58,736 nt of DNA from Pseudoruegeria sp. SK021 (GCF_002119405.1 NZ_MTBG01000022.1:1-58736); one strand, 5' to 3'; shown: positions 1 through 11,747, counted from the first letter of the stretch. Numbers and translations: made by a program. Notes: generated from the sequence alone by a model not told the origin.

Positions 1-3
1 TGG

Positions 4-807
4 TCAGGAAAAACCCGAAACTGGCAACCGGCCGGACCTGTCTGGCTGAATCCAGAAAACGAATTCAGCGCCCCTGAAATCAGAGACGCCGCATGAAATC
101 GGCGGACAACTAGTTTGACAAACACCGCAATCTGCCAAGCGACGGCCAGCCCCGAAAAGCTTGGCAACCCCGAGGGTCTCTGCAATCAACCCGAGCGCAT
201 CAAGCGGGAAACCATCTGCCCACCCGAGCGATGACGGATTTCCGGAAAATACATCGGAAACATGAGCTTCATATCCCGCTCCGCCTGGAACCAGAACATC
301 CATGTCCCCGTCAACGATATCCTGAAGCCAAGCCTCCCAGCTTTGGCTAAACTCATGAGGTTGAGAGGCTTCAAGCGGATGCACCAAAAGCAAATTGTGC
401 TGCGGGCATTGAACAACCGGCCGGATCGACCACGCCATTCGGGGATAAGCGTTTAACGCAGATTTGGGAGAGAGAACTGTTCCGATGTCAGCGCGCAAAC
501 AGGCGGGGCAAACCCGGAACTGGCTGCGCAGCAGTCGCTTGTCGTGCAGGACAACACCCGCCAGCCGAACATTTTGGCCATCATCACGGGAAAACGTCTG
601 CCACTTGGCCCGCGCGGGATCGACCCCAAGAGCTTTGGCGACGCGGGAAATTGCTTCGGGCTGCCCTGACTGGAAATCCGCCTGAAGGGCTCTGAGATCG
701 GCCAAGAAGTCGACAACGCTGGTCAGACTCAAAGCACGGGCACATCGACTAACGTAGCCGGTGAACAGTTCGTCATCGTGGAAAGGCAGGACTGTGAGGG
801 TCATCAA
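4..807 (-). CDS. tniQ: TniQ-family protein, probably 3'-truncated
   Basis: The 267-residue product resembles TniQ/TnsD target-site proteins of Tn5053- and Tn7-like transposons. The N-terminal segment FHDDELFTGYVSR matches the family's start, and a zinc-binding-like pair follows: CPACLR near residue 100 and CPQHN near residue 136. Similarity ends after GAGRRLAD (about residue 226). The last 40 or so residues are Cys/Ser/Pro-rich and look like read-through of non-coding DNA, so the gene is probably truncated. TniQ proteins are commonly longer. No tniA/tnsB or tniB/tnsC lies between this gene and nrdJ, although upstream of a minus-strand tniQ is where they usually sit. The start has two adjacent ATGs and no good Shine-Dalgarno sequence. 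The family call is fairly secure; whether it is functional is doubtful. Confidence 0.65.
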   Translation of the reverse strand: MMTLTVLPFHDDELFTGYVSRCARALSLTSVVDFLADLRALQADFQSGQPEAISRVAKALGVDPARAKWQTFSRDDGQNVRLAGVVLHDKRLLRSQFRVCPACLRADIGTVLSPKSALNAYPRMAWSIRPVVQCPQHNLLLVHPLEASQPHEFSQSWEAWLQDIVDGDMDVLVPGGAGYEAHVSDVFSGNPSSLGWADGFPLDALGLIAETLGVAKLFGAGRRLADCGVCQTSCPPISCGVSDFRGAEFVFWIQPDRSGRLPVSGFS

Positions 808-848
808 GGCATCTTCTGAGAACTGCCCTCTTCATAACCGGGCCGCCC

Positions 849-888
849 GGGTTTCCCAACCAGATGATGCAGACGAGTTGGGGAGCCC
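849..888. other. 12-bp hairpin upstream of tniQ
   Basis: GGGTTTCCCAAC (849-860) can pair with GTTGGGGAGCCC (877-888), with two G-U pairs and a 16-nt loop. It sits about 40 bp upstream of the tniQ start, so on the minus strand it would lie in the tniQ leader or promoter region. There is no T-run after it. The role is unknown. Confidence 0.4.
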
Positions 889-978
889 GAGCCCCCCCAA
901 TCATGGCCCGACGGAATGAACCGCACCGGAAACTCGTGTGAAGTTCAGGAAATCAGGCAACGATTAGACAAAAATCGC

Positions 979-1209
979 TGAATTAAAACCGAAATTCCTG
1001 AACCAAAACTCGTTCAAATTTTCGACGCATTTTGAAATTTCGTAAGAAATTCTGAAATCTGACACATGAAAGCTGGGAAAACTCCGAATACTGCGTTGAA
1101 TTAAAACGGTTATCCTTGGAACCTCACCCACCAAAAAATTCGACGCATTTCGAAATTTCGTAAGAAATTCTGAAATCTGACAGGAGGATTACCCTGTCAC
1201 ATGAAAGCT
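979..1209. repeat. Two-unit tandem repeat, 118-bp period, downstream of nrdJ
   Basis: TGAATTAAAAC occurs at 979-989 and 1097-1107. A 44-bp block with one mismatch occurs at 1021-1064 and 1139-1182. CACATGAAAGCT follows at 1063-1074 and 1198-1209. The first two spacings are exactly 118 bp. The second unit carries a short insertion that creates the 7-bp hairpin TGACAGG/CCTGTCA (1178-1184 with 1193-1199). Read on the minus strand, both blocks start TGTCAGATTTCAGAA, which resembles the TGTCA-type termini and transposase-binding repeats of Tn5053/Tn402-like elements. Each block also contains AATTTC-GTAA-GAAATT. The region is visibly AT-rich compared with its flanks. The repeat is directly seen; its identity as a transposon end is inference. 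Apart from this repeat and the 849-888 hairpin, nothing gene-like is seen in 808-1218. Confidence 0.85.
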
Positions 1210-1218
1210 AACAGACAC

Positions 1219-4200
1219 TCAACTACATCCTGAGGTCCCGCCGCAGGTGTTGCATTTCATGCAGGTGCCGTTTCGGACCAAGGTATAGTTGCCGCATTCG
1301 CCGCAGGGATCGCCCTCGTATCCCTGAATTTTGGCCTTGACCCGCGCGTCAATCGGCACTGCGCCAGTGGACATCGCGGTGGTACTTCCCAGGGTGTCGA
1401 TAGCGGTTGCGACGGTCAGGTCATGGCCAAACGCCATCGCCGCCCCCTGCCCCCCTTGCAGCACCACCAGTTCCTGCGGCATCCGCTTGCGCAGATACCC
1501 GGTGGAGGAAATCTGGCGCAGCACTTCCAGCGACTTGCTGGCCGAGCTTTGGCTGACCGGGGTCAGATTATTGCGCCCCTCGTCCTCGCCCCGGCCCAAA
1601 TCGTCGAAGGCAGTGCCTTCGGGCTGGACATGGGCGAGGTCCGTACGATCAAGATAACTGACGGCCAATTCACGGAAAATGTAATCTAGGATCGAGGTCG
1701 CATTTTTGATGCTGTCATTGCCCTGCACCATCCCGGCCGGTTCAAACCGGGTAAAGGTGAACGCCTCAACGAACTCTTCCAACGGCACCCCGTATTGCAG
1801 GCCGACGCTGATGGCGATGGCGAAGTTGTTCATCATCGCCCGGAAGCCTGCGCCTTCCTTATGCATATCGATGAAAATTTCGCCCAGCTTGCCGTCCTGA
1901 TATTCACCGGTGCGCAAATAGACCTTGTGCCCCCCGATAATCGCCTTCTGCGTATAGCCCTTGCGGCGCTGGGGAAGTTTGTCACGGCTCGTCCGCACCA
2001 CATCGCGCAGAACCTCTTTGATCACGATTTTTTCGGCGATTTTCTCGGCCAAGACCGCGGCCTTTTCGGTCTGTGACCCGGTCGCCAGCACCTCTTCGGC
2101 CTCGTCGTCATCCTCGACCAGCGCTGCCGCCAATGGCTGGCTAAGCTTGGAGCCGTCGCGGTAAAGCGCGTTGGCCTTGACCCCGAGCGACCAGCTTAGC
2201 TCATAGGCGCGCTGGCAATCCTCGATCGTGGCATCGTTGGGCATGTTTATGGTCTTGGAGATCGCCCCCGAGATGAAGCTCTGGGCTGCCGCCATCATGT
2301 GGATGTGGCTGTCGACACTGAGATAGCGCTTGCCGGTCTTGCCGCAGGGATTGGCGCAATCGAAAATCGCGTAGTGTTCAGGCTTCAGGTGCGGCGCACC
2401 CTCCAAGGTCATCGTCCCGCAGACATGGGCGTTTGCGGCGTCGATCTGGGCGCGGCTGAAGCCAAGGCTGGTCAGCAGATCAAAGGTCGGATCAGCCAGC
2501 TTCTTGGCGGGAATGCCAAGGATATCGGTGCAGAACTCCTCGCCCAGCGTCCACTGGTTGAACACGAAGCGGATATCGAACGCCGATGGCAGCGCGGCCT
2601 CAATCCGGTCAATCTCGGCCTGACCAAAGCCATGGCCAAGCAGCGAGGTGTGGTTGATGCCGGGCGCGGAGCCAAGGCTGCCATGGCCCACCGCATAGCC
2701 GACGATCTCGGCGATCTCGGCGGTCGAATACCCCAAGTTTTTCAACGCGCCGGGAACGGCCCGGTTGATGATCTTGAAATAGCCGCCGCCCGCCAGTTTC
2801 TTGAACTTCACCAGCGCAAAATCCGGCTCGATCCCGGTGGTGTCGCAATCCATCACCAAGCCGATGGTGCCGGTCGGGGCGATCACGCTGGTCTGCGCAT
2901 TGCGATAGCCATGGGCCTGCCCCAGCCGCAGCGCCTCGTCCCACGAATGGACGGCCAGACCGATCAATGACGGGTCCGGGCAGTGGTCATGGTCCAGCGG
3001 CACCGGGATCACGGCCAGCGCCTCATAGCCGTCGCGCTTGCCATAGGCTGCATTGCGGTGGTTGCGGATCACCCGTTGCATGTGCTCGGCATTGGCCGGG
3101 TATCCCGGGAAGGCCCCAAGTTCACCCGCCATCTCAGCTGAGGTTGCGTAGGCCACCCCGGTCATGATCGCGGTCAGGGCACCGCACATGGCGCGGCCTT
3201 CCGGACTGTCGTAGCTGTGGCCCATGGCCATCAGCAATCCGCCGATATTGGCATAGCCGAGGCCAAGGGTGCGAAAGTCATAGGACCGCTGGGCAATCTC
3301 CTTTGACGGGAACTGCGCCATCAGCACGCTGATTTCCAGCGTGATGGTCCAGAGCCGGGTGGCATGGATGTAATCTTCCGCCTGAAAGACGCCGTCCTGA
3401 TAGAAGGCCAGCAGGTTCATCGACGCCAGATTACAGGCCGTGTCATCAAGGAACATGTATTCGGAACAGGGGTTCGATCCTCGGATCGGACCATCCGCCG
3501 GGCAGGTGTGCCACGCATTGACCGTGTCGTGGTACTGGATGCCGGGATCGGCACAAGCCCAAGCGGCATGGCCGATCTGCTCCCACAGGTCGCGGGCTTT
3601 GATGGTCTTGGCAACGGTGCCATCGGTGCGGCGCAGTAGCTCCCAATCGGCATCGTCACGGACGGCCTGAAGGAACGCATCCGTGACCCGGACCGAGTTG
3701 TTGGAGTTCTGGCCCGACACCGACGCATAGGCATCAGAATCCCAGTCGGTATCATAGGTCGGAAATTCGATGTTGATGTATCCCTGCTTGGCATAATCCA
3801 GCACCCGCTTGACATAGGTCTCGGGGATCGCCGCTTTTTTCGCGGCTTTCACGGCGGTTTTCAGGCTAGGATTCACCGCCGGATTGGTGGCGTCTTCCAA
3901 CGCGCCGTCCCAAGTAGCGATCGCGGCGAAAATGTCGTTCAGGTGGCGTTCGTGGGATTTGGACCCGGCCACCAACGACGCCACTTTCTGTTCTTCGATC
4001 ACCTTCCAGTTAATGAATTGTTCCACGTCCGGATGATCCGCGTCACAGATCACCATTTTGGCAGCGCGTCGGGTTGTTCCCCCCGATTTGATCGCCCCCG
4101 CTGCCCGGTCGCCAATCTTCAGGAACCCCATCAGACCACTTGACCGTCCACCGCCCGAAAGGGCCTCGCCTTCAGCCCGCAGGCTGGAGAAGTTGGTTCC

Positions 4201-4893
4201 GGTGCCGGAACCGTATTTGAACAACCGCGCCTCGCGAACCCAAAGGTCCATGATGCCGCCCTCGTTCACCAGATCATCGCTGACCGACTGGATGAAACAG
4301 GCATGGGGCTGCGGATGTTCATAAGAACTTTGTGATTTCGTCAGTTTTCCGGACTTGAAGTCGACATAAAAATGCCCCTGCGCCGGACCGTCGATGCCGT
4401 AAGCCCAGTGCAGACCAGTGTTGAACCATTGCGGGCTGTTAGGGGCCGCAGCTTGGGTCGCCAGCATATAGCGCATCTCGTCATAATAGGCGCGAGCGTC
4501 GGCTTCCTTGGTGAAATAGCCGCCCTTCCAGCCCCAATAGGCCCATGCGCCCGCCAGCCGATCAAAGACTTGGCGCGCCGACGTTTCCCCGCCCATACGG
4601 GTATCTTCGGGCAATTTCGCCAGCGCCACAGTATCGGGAACCGACCGCCACAGGAATTCCGGCACGCCCTTTTCGCGCACCGGCTTTAAACACGCCGGAA
4701 CACCCGCTTTTCGGAAATACTTTTGGGCCAGCACATCCGACGCAACTTGGGACCAGCTTTCCGGCACTTCCAGATCATCCAGTCGGAAGACGATCGTGCC
4801 GTCGGGATTGCGAATCTCCGAGAACGTGGTCGTGAATGCGATCCCGGCATAAGCATTGTCAGACTCTGCGGTGAATTTACGCTCGATTCTCAT
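1219..4893 (-). CDS. nrdJ: Adenosylcobalamin-dependent class II ribonucleotide reductase
   Basis: The enzyme reduces ribonucleotides to deoxyribonucleotides for DNA synthesis using adenosylcobalamin as radical generator, so it works without oxygen or a small subunit. The 1224 residues fit the long NrdJ form. The catalytic NPCSE signature (N-x-C-x-E) lies near residue 470. A stretch matching the usual phosphate-binding region, PTGTIG, is near residue 675. The C-terminus carries the Cys-rich tail CGECGNY...CMKCNTCGG...GCS that delivers reducing equivalents. The ATG at 4893-4891 is preceded by GGCAGGGGC, a weak ribosome site. No cobalamin riboswitch was seen upstream, but two NrdR-box-like sequences were. 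The gene stands alone, between the tandem repeat and the divergent yqaA-like gene. No nrdAB or nrdEF genes occur in the window. Confidence 0.97.
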   Translation of the reverse strand: MRIERKFTAESDNAYAGIAFTTTFSEIRNPDGTIVFRLDDLEVPESWSQVASDVLAQKYFRKAGVPACLKPVREKGVPEFLWRSVPDTVALAKLPEDTRMGGETSARQVFDRLAGAWAYWGWKGGYFTKEADARAYYDEMRYMLATQAAAPNSPQWFNTGLHWAYGIDGPAQGHFYVDFKSGKLTKSQSSYEHPQPHACFIQSVSDDLVNEGGIMDLWVREARLFKYGSGTGTNFSSLRAEGEALSGGGRSSGLMGFLKIGDRAAGAIKSGGTTRRAAKMVICDADHPDVEQFINWKVIEEQKVASLVAGSKSHERHLNDIFAAIATWDGALEDATNPAVNPSLKTAVKAAKKAAIPETYVKRVLDYAKQGYINIEFPTYDTDWDSDAYASVSGQNSNNSVRVTDAFLQAVRDDADWELLRRTDGTVAKTIKARDLWEQIGHAAWACADPGIQYHDTVNAWHTCPADGPIRGSNPCSEYMFLDDTACNLASMNLLAFYQDGVFQAEDYIHATRLWTITLEISVLMAQFPSKEIAQRSYDFRTLGLGYANIGGLLMAMGHSYDSPEGRAMCGALTAIMTGVAYATSAEMAGELGAFPGYPANAEHMQRVIRNHRNAAYGKRDGYEALAVIPVPLDHDHCPDPSLIGLAVHSWDEALRLGQAHGYRNAQTSVIAPTGTIGLVMDCDTTGIEPDFALVKFKKLAGGGYFKIINRAVPGALKNLGYSTAEIAEIVGYAVGHGSLGSAPGINHTSLLGHGFGQAEIDRIEAALPSAFDIRFVFNQWTLGEEFCTDILGIPAKKLADPTFDLLTSLGFSRAQIDAANAHVCGTMTLEGAPHLKPEHYAIFDCANPCGKTGKRYLSVDSHIHMMAAAQSFISGAISKTINMPNDATIEDCQRAYELSWSLGVKANALYRDGSKLSQPLAAALVEDDDEAEEVLATGSQTEKAAVLAEKIAEKIVIKEVLRDVVRTSRDKLPQRRKGYTQKAIIGGHKVYLRTGEYQDGKLGEIFIDMHKEGAGFRAMMNNFAIAISVGLQYGVPLEEFVEAFTFTRFEPAGMVQGNDSIKNATSILDYIFRELAVSYLDRTDLAHVQPEGTAFDDLGRGEDEGRNNLTPVSQSSASKSLEVLRQISSTGYLRKRMPQELVVLQGGQGAAMAFGHDLTVATAIDTLGSTTAMSTGAVPIDARVKAKIQGYEGDPCGECGNYTLVRNGTCMKCNTCGGTSGCS

Positions 4894-5407
4894 ACTATGC
4901 CCCTGCCAATCATCGGTTAAATCATGCGCCGATGTCGGGACCGGTCCCGACCGACGCGCGTTTCAGTGAAATGCAGGTCATGGGGACATAGGGAACGCCC
5001 TACATCTTGTTTCATGTCACTGCCCGTAAAATTGCGACACCCACCACATCTAGTAGTTCAGTGCCATCTGAGCACAATCAAGCGTAAAACAGCAGCCTCG
5101 GTCAACGCATATTTTTACCAGATTTAGGGATTTTTCCGTTGACCAAATAAAACAGAGGCTTGGCCGCCGACCGGCGACATTCGGCAGACGGAATGTTAAG
5201 CATCTGTTAATCAATATTAATGAAAAACAGGTATTTAGGGTGCATATCATTCAGGTTTGATCTGACATCACATGCCACGAATCGAGTGAACTGCTGGCCA
5301 CAGATTCTGGCAGGCGCGCATCCGCCACCCACAATATCTGGGACAATCCTGCGCATTGACCGCGCATAAGCGGCACGGCATATGCTGCACGCGCGAAGGA
5401 GACCGAT
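4894..5407. other. 514-bp divergent intergenic region, nrdJ / yqaA-like gene
   Basis: This holds the upstream regions of nrdJ (minus) and the yqaA-like gene (plus). Besides the NrdR-like boxes it contains an AT-rich stretch near 5190-5230. A short inverted repeat, GTCGGGACCGGTCCCGAC, spans 4933-4950 and is an 18-bp perfect palindrome. No gene-like reading frame was recognised. Confidence 0.5.
4998..5058 (-). promoter_or_regulatory. Two candidate NrdR boxes upstream of nrdJ
   Basis: CTACATCTTGTTT (from 5000) and CCACATCTAGTAG (from 5044) share the core ACATCTwGT and partly fit the general NrdR box acaCwAtATaTwGtgt. They lie 44 bp apart, roughly four helical turns, and 107-151 bp upstream of the nrdJ start. 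Pairs of such boxes are typical of NrdR, the ATP/dATP-sensing repressor of ribonucleotide reductase genes. The match is imperfect and the assignment tentative. Confidence 0.35.
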
Positions 5408-5986
5408 GTGATCAGGAAACTCTACGATTGGACGATGGGGCTGGCCGAAACGCGCTATGCGCTTTGGGCTCTGGCGATCATCGCCTTCATTGAAAGCTCA
5501 GTCTTTCCTATTCCCCCCGACATCTTGATGATTCCGATGATCCTTGCTGCCCCTAAGCGGGCTTGGTTGATCGCCGGTATCGCCACGGTGTCTTCGGTCT
5601 TGGGCGGCATGGCGGGCTATTATATCGGCTACGGTCTGTTCGACACGGTGGGCCGACCTGTTCTGGAATTCTACGGCAAGGACAAGTATTTCGACGAGTT
5701 CGCCGTGCGCTATAATGAGTGGGGTGCATGGGCGGTGCTGATCGCGGGGGTGACCCCGTTCCCTTACAAAGTCATCACCATCCTATCCGGCAGCACGGCC
5801 CTGTCTTTGCCGATCTTCATCGCCGCCTCGGTGGTGGCCCGGGCCTTGCGGTTCTTTGTCGTGGCAGCCTTGCTGAAGGCGTTTGGCCCCCCGATCCGTG
5901 AGTTTATCGAAAAGCGCCTTGGCCTGATGTTCATCCTGTTCATTGCGGTCTTGCTGGCCGGATTTTACGTGGTGAAGTTCCTATGA
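5408..5986 (+). CDS. YqaA/DedA-family (VTT domain) inner-membrane protein
   Basis: A 192-residue hydrophobic protein of the SNARE-associated/VTT superfamily, closest in appearance to the YqaA subgroup. The family signature region FPIPPDILMIPMI is near residue 32, followed by the glycine-rich helix GGMAGYYIGYGLF. GVTPFPYKVITILSG is near residue 115, and there are several transmembrane segments. Relatives are implicated in lipid scrambling and envelope homeostasis; the substrate here is unknown. The start is GTG at 5408 because the overlapping ATG at 5406 runs straight into TGA; AAGGAGA lies just upstream. The stop codon overlaps the dsbB start (ATGA), so the two genes are probably translationally coupled. 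Confidence 0.85.
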   Translation: MIRKLYDWTMGLAETRYALWALAIIAFIESSVFPIPPDILMIPMILAAPKRAWLIAGIATVSSVLGGMAGYYIGYGLFDTVGRPVLEFYGKDKYFDEFAVRYNEWGAWAVLIAGVTPFPYKVITILSGSTALSLPIFIAASVVARALRFFVVAALLKAFGPPIREFIEKRLGLMFILFIAVLLAGFYVVKFL

Positions 5987-6456
5987 CCTATCGAACGGCG
6001 GTGATTTTAGCGGCCGCCGGGTCATTCGCGCTGTTGGCCGGGGCTTTTGCGTTCCAATACATTGGCGGTCTGCCCCCCTGCGCCATGTGCCTGTGGCAAC
6101 GCTGGCCGCACGCCGCCGCGATCCTGATTGGCGGAGTGGCGTTAATGCTGCGCCCCTCCCGCGCGCTGGCCATTGCCGGCATGTTGGCAGCAGGCAGCAC
6201 GGCGGCCATTGGGTTGTTTCATGCCGGGGTCGAACAGGGCTGGTGGCAAGGGCCAACCTCTTGCACCGGCTCTGGGCTGAGTGCTTTGTCCGGCAGCGAT
6301 CTGCTCAGTTTGGACGCCGCCCCGCCCTTGGTGATGTGCGACCAGATCTCATGGCAAATGCTGGGCCTGTCGATGGCCGCGTGGAATGGCGTGCTGTCGT
6401 TGGTCCTTGTGATGCTCTGGGCGGTTGCCGCGGCGAAGGCCCGTCACCGCGGCTGA
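5983..6456 (+). CDS. dsbB: Disulfide bond formation protein DsbB
   Basis: An inner-membrane quinone reductase that reoxidises the periplasmic thiol oxidase DsbA. The 157-residue product has four predicted membrane helices. The first redox pair is C33-x-x-C36 (PPCAMC) near the periplasmic end of helix 1. A second pair, C94 and C119, lies in the expected second periplasmic loop, with the family's PTSC context. The start overlaps the end of the preceding membrane-protein gene by 4 nt. It ends 5 bp before the convergent usg gene. No dsbA occurs in the window. Confidence 0.93.
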   Translation: MTYRTAVILAAAGSFALLAGAFAFQYIGGLPPCAMCLWQRWPHAAAILIGGVALMLRPSRALAIAGMLAAGSTAAIGLFHAGVEQGWWQGPTSCTGSGLSALSGSDLLSLDAAPPLVMCDQISWQMLGLSMAAWNGVLSLVLVMLWAVAAAKARHRG

Positions 6457-6461
6457 CCGCA

Positions 6462-6731
6462 TCAGTGCAGGGTCAACTCGCCCACCACATTGCGCCATTC
6501 CCCCGGGGCGATCATCTTGCGATGGCTGAACGCCACCGAATGCAGCGGCCCCTCGATCTTGTCCTGCCAGAATTCGATGAATTCAAATAATTTGGGATGA
6601 TCTGGGGCCAGATCGTACTCTTGCCAGACATACGTGTTCAGCACGCTTTTGAAATCCGGCATCCGATAAAAGATTTTGGCCGTGGTCAGACCATAGCCCT
6701 TCAGCATCAGTTCGGTCTCTGTAAGTGACAT
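6462..6731 (-). CDS. usg: Usg-like small protein
   Basis: An 89-residue protein matching the alphaproteobacterial Usg family, named for its position near tryptophan biosynthesis genes in some species; its molecular role is not established. Recognisable parts are the N-terminus LTETELMLKGYGLTTAKI and the C-terminal part SVAFSHRKMIAPGEWR. The ATG at 6731 was chosen over an upstream in-frame start because GAGGTGG lies 5-6 nt before it and family members start at this point. It is convergent with dsbB and divergent from gyrA, about 190 bp away. No trp gene is nearby. Confidence 0.85.
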   Translation of the reverse strand: MSLTETELMLKGYGLTTAKIFYRMPDFKSVLNTYVWQEYDLAPDHPKLFEFIEFWQDKIEGPLHSVAFSHRKMIAPGEWRNVVGELTLH

Positions 6732-6924
6732 GTTTCCACCTCGCATGACGTCCGTGTAAAACAACTGTGCCAAAGAAAATTTTCTTTTCAAATAATATCA
6801 GCATGTTGGCACTTGGGTTCGAGTGCTGCCAACGCTTTGACCACTGCTACGTTGCAGCCGACCTATCCTGTCTGATATAGCATGCCGAACCAGGCCAAGC
6901 GCCCGAAAAGAAAAGGCGAAAAAC

Positions 6925-9681
<2,757 letters not shown>

Positions 9682-9685
9682 TCAG

Positions 9686-9716
9686 GGGTGCTTTGGCCAA
9701 TTCGGTCAAAGCACCC
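9686..9716 (+). terminator. Hairpin after gyrA
   Basis: GGGTGCTTTGGCC (9686-9698) pairs with GGTCAAAGCACCC (9704-9716) over 13 positions, with one G-U pair and loop AATTC. It begins 5 bp after the gyrA stop. There is no long T-run, so it may act as a Rho-assisted or mRNA 3'-end structure. Confidence 0.55.
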
Positions 9717-9839
9717 GCACTTTCGGCAAGGAAATATCGTAAGAGATCGCCAGGGCGACAGGAAATTGCGCCTTTTCGCGGTTGACGCCGGTTTTTACTC
9801 TCCCTAAGGTCCAAGGACTGAACGGAGGACCCCCTTGAG

Positions 9840-9887
9840 ATGACCACTCTCGTAGTAATTGTAAGACGATGGTGCATGGGCCGGTAA
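9840..9887 (+). CDS. ilvL: ilv leader peptide (attenuator peptide)
   Basis: A 15-codon reading frame encodes MTTLVVIVRRWCMGR. Five consecutive codons (CTC GTA GTA ATT GTA, 9849-9863) specify Leu, Val, Val, Ile and Val, the three branched-chain amino acids. GGAGG lies at 9824-9828, upstream of the ATG at 9840. The frame ends at TAA (9885-9887), just before a terminator/antiterminator pair and 96 bp before ilvB. The peptide itself is expected to have no function. Its translation should report the supply of charged Leu/Val/Ile tRNA. The codon run, the ribosome site and the position relative to the competing hairpins together make the assignment strong. Confidence 0.88.
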   Translation: MTTLVVIVRRWCMGR

Positions 9888-9938
9888 CGGACACCCTAAC
9901 GATCCCATGCACCCCCGAGTAAGATCGGGGGTTTTTTT
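9871..9938 (+). promoter_or_regulatory. ilvBN transcription attenuator (terminator/antiterminator)
   Basis: The terminator is CCCCCGA (9912-9918), loop GTAAGA, TCGGGGG (9925-9931), then seven Ts (9932-9938). The competing antiterminator is GGTGCATGGG (9871-9880) with CCCATGCACC (9904-9913), a perfect 10-bp match that takes the first two bases of the terminator stem. The 5' strand of the antiterminator lies inside the end of the leader-peptide frame, 7 nt after the Leu/Val/Ile codon run. A ribosome stalled on that run leaves it free, so the antiterminator forms and ilvB is transcribed. A ribosome that reaches the stop codon masks it, so the terminator forms. Sequence and geometry are directly seen; the mechanism is by analogy with known amino-acid attenuators. 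Confidence 0.87.
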
Positions 9939-9982
9939 ATGGCAAGAAGGCACACGCAGATGACGAAGAACGGAGCGGGACG

Positions 9983-11734
9983 ATGACCCAGATGAGCGGC
10001 GCCAAGATGGTGATACAAGCCCTGAAGGATCAGGGCGTCGAAGTGATTTTTGGATATCCAGGCGGTGCCGTTCTTCCGATCTACGACGAAATTCACCAAC
10101 AGGACGACATTAAGCACATCCTTGTGCGGCACGAGCAGGCAGCAGTTCATGCCGCCGAAGGCTATGCCCGGTCCACCGGCAAACCCGGTGTTGCCTTGGT
10201 GACCTCTGGCCCCGGGGCCACCAATGCGGTCACCGGATTGACCGATGCGCTGATGGATTCGATCCCGATCATCGTGCTCAGCGGTCAGGTGCCCACGTTC
10301 ATGATCGGCAACGACGCCTTTCAGGAAGCCGACACCGTTGGAATTACCCGGCCCTGCACCAAGCATAACTGGCTGGTCAAGGAAACCGACGCGCTGGCCA
10401 ATACCATCCATCAGGCTTTTCACGTGGCAACCCATGGGCGGCCCGGTCCGGTTCTGGTCGACATTCCGAAGGACGTGCAATTCGCGTCGGGGACCTATCT
10501 CCGCCCGGAACAGGCCCGCACGCATCACTATCAGCCGCGCACCAAGGGCGACCCTGAGCGGATCCTTGAACTGGTTGAGATGATCGAGACAGCAGAATGT
10601 CCGATTTTCTATACCGGCGGCGGCGTCATCAATGCCGGACCGGTCGCCAGCCAATTGCTGCGGGAACTTGTGGCGGCAACCGGGTTTCCAATCACGTCGA
10701 CCCTGATGGGGCTTGGGGCCTACCCTGCCTCGGGGAAGGCGTGGCTGGGCATGCTCGGGATGCACGGGCTTTATGAGGCCAATCTGGCCATGCATGGCTG
10801 TGACGTCATGATCAATATCGGGGCTCGGTTCGATGACCGCATCACCGGACGGGTTCAGGATTTCAGCCCCCGCTCGCGCAAGGCCCATATCGATATTGAC
10901 CCATCCTCGATCAACAAAGTCATCCATGCGGATGTGCCGATCATCGGTGATGTCGCCAGCGTGTTGAAGGACGTTCTGGACCTGTGGACAGAACGCGGCC
11001 GCAAGGTCAATCACGAAGCTGTGGCCAAGTGGTTTAAAAAGATCGATAAATGGCGGGCGGTGCGCTGTCTTGACTACAAACCATCGACCACGACGATCAA
11101 ACCGCAATATGCGTTGCAACGCCTGGAAGCACTGACCAAGGATCGGGACCGCTATGTCACCACCGAAGTCGGTCAGCACCAGATGTGGGCGGCGCAGTAT
11201 CTGGGCTTCGAAGCTCCGAACCGCTGGATGACCTCAGGCGGTCTGGGCACCATGGGCTATGGGTTTCCTGCATCCATCGGTGCGCAAGTCGCCCATCCAG
11301 ACAGCCTTGTGATCAACGTCGCCGGCGAGGCAAGCTGGCTGATGAACATGCAAGAGCTGGGCACGGCCCGCCAATACATGCTGCCGGTCAAACAGTTCAT
11401 TCTGAACAATGAACGGTTGGGGATGGTGCGGCAGTGGCAAGAATTGCTGCATGGCGAGCGGTACAGCCATTCGTGGTCCGAAGCCCTGCCTGATTTCGTC
11501 AAACTGGCCGAAGCCTTCGGGATGAAAGGTATCCAGTGCAGCGATCCAAAGGATTTGGACGATGCCATCATGGACATGATCTCGCATGACGGGCCGGTGG
11601 TGTTCGATTGTCTGGTCGAAAAGCATGAGAATTGCTTCCCGATGATTCCGTCGGGTGAACCGCACAACAAGATGATCCTTGGCGATGCGTCCAAGAAAGA
11701 TGCAATCGGCAAATCCGGCGCAGTTCTGGTTTAG
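9983..11734 (+). CDS. ilvB: Acetolactate synthase large (catalytic) subunit
   Basis: The thiamine-diphosphate enzyme for the first common step of valine, leucine and isoleucine synthesis (two pyruvate to acetolactate, or pyruvate plus 2-oxobutyrate). The 583 residues include [13 protein letters not shown] near residue 24 and the catalytic glutamate E51 in [20 protein letters not shown] central FAD-binding-like domain is followed by the C-terminal ThDP region. The usual GDGS metal-binding motif reads GEAS here ([13 protein letters not shown]), followed by the expected [14 protein letters not shown] recall this variant from other alphaproteobacteria, so the protein is probably active. The start has GGAG at 9972-9975. 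The regulatory subunit gene follows 13 bp later. It is controlled by the upstream attenuator. Confidence 0.96.
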   Translation: MTQMSGAKMVIQALKDQGVEVIFGYPGGAVLPIYDEIHQQDDIKHILVRHEQAAVHAAEGYARSTGKPGVALVTSGPGATNAVTGLTDALMDSIPIIVLSGQVPTFMIGNDAFQEADTVGITRPCTKHNWLVKETDALANTIHQAFHVATHGRPGPVLVDIPKDVQFASGTYLRPEQARTHHYQPRTKGDPERILELVEMIETAECPIFYTGGGVINAGPVASQLLRELVAATGFPITSTLMGLGAYPASGKAWLGMLGMHGLYEANLAMHGCDVMINIGARFDDRITGRVQDFSPRSRKAHIDIDPSSINKVIHADVPIIGDVASVLKDVLDLWTERGRKVNHEAVAKWFKKIDKWRAVRCLDYKPSTTTIKPQYALQRLEALTKDRDRYVTTEVGQHQMWAAQYLGFEAPNRWMTSGGLGTMGYGFPASIGAQVAHPDSLVINVAGEASWLMNMQELGTARQYMLPVKQFILNNERLGMVRQWQELLHGERYSHSWSEALPDFVKLAEAFGMKGIQCSDPKDLDDAIMDMISHDGPVVFDCLVEKHENCFPMIPSGEPHNKMILGDASKKDAIGKSGAVLV

Positions 11735-11747
11735 AAAGATGGGAAAT

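Noticed and set aside
979-1209. Tandem repeat considered as a CRISPR array
   Set aside because: Only two units with a 118-bp period and no short regular repeat/spacer pattern; no cas genes.
4894-5407. Cobalamin riboswitch upstream of nrdJ
   Set aside because: No B12-box-like sequence or matching fold could be recognised.
9939-9986. 15-codon frame [15 protein letters not shown] whose stop overlaps the ilvB start
   Set aside because: It starts right after the terminator T-run and has no ribosome site; probably chance, though translational coupling cannot be excluded.
9896-11179. 427-aa open frame on the minus strand opposite ilvB
   Set aside because: Fully antisense to ilvB and crossing its attenuator terminator; no recognisable domain.
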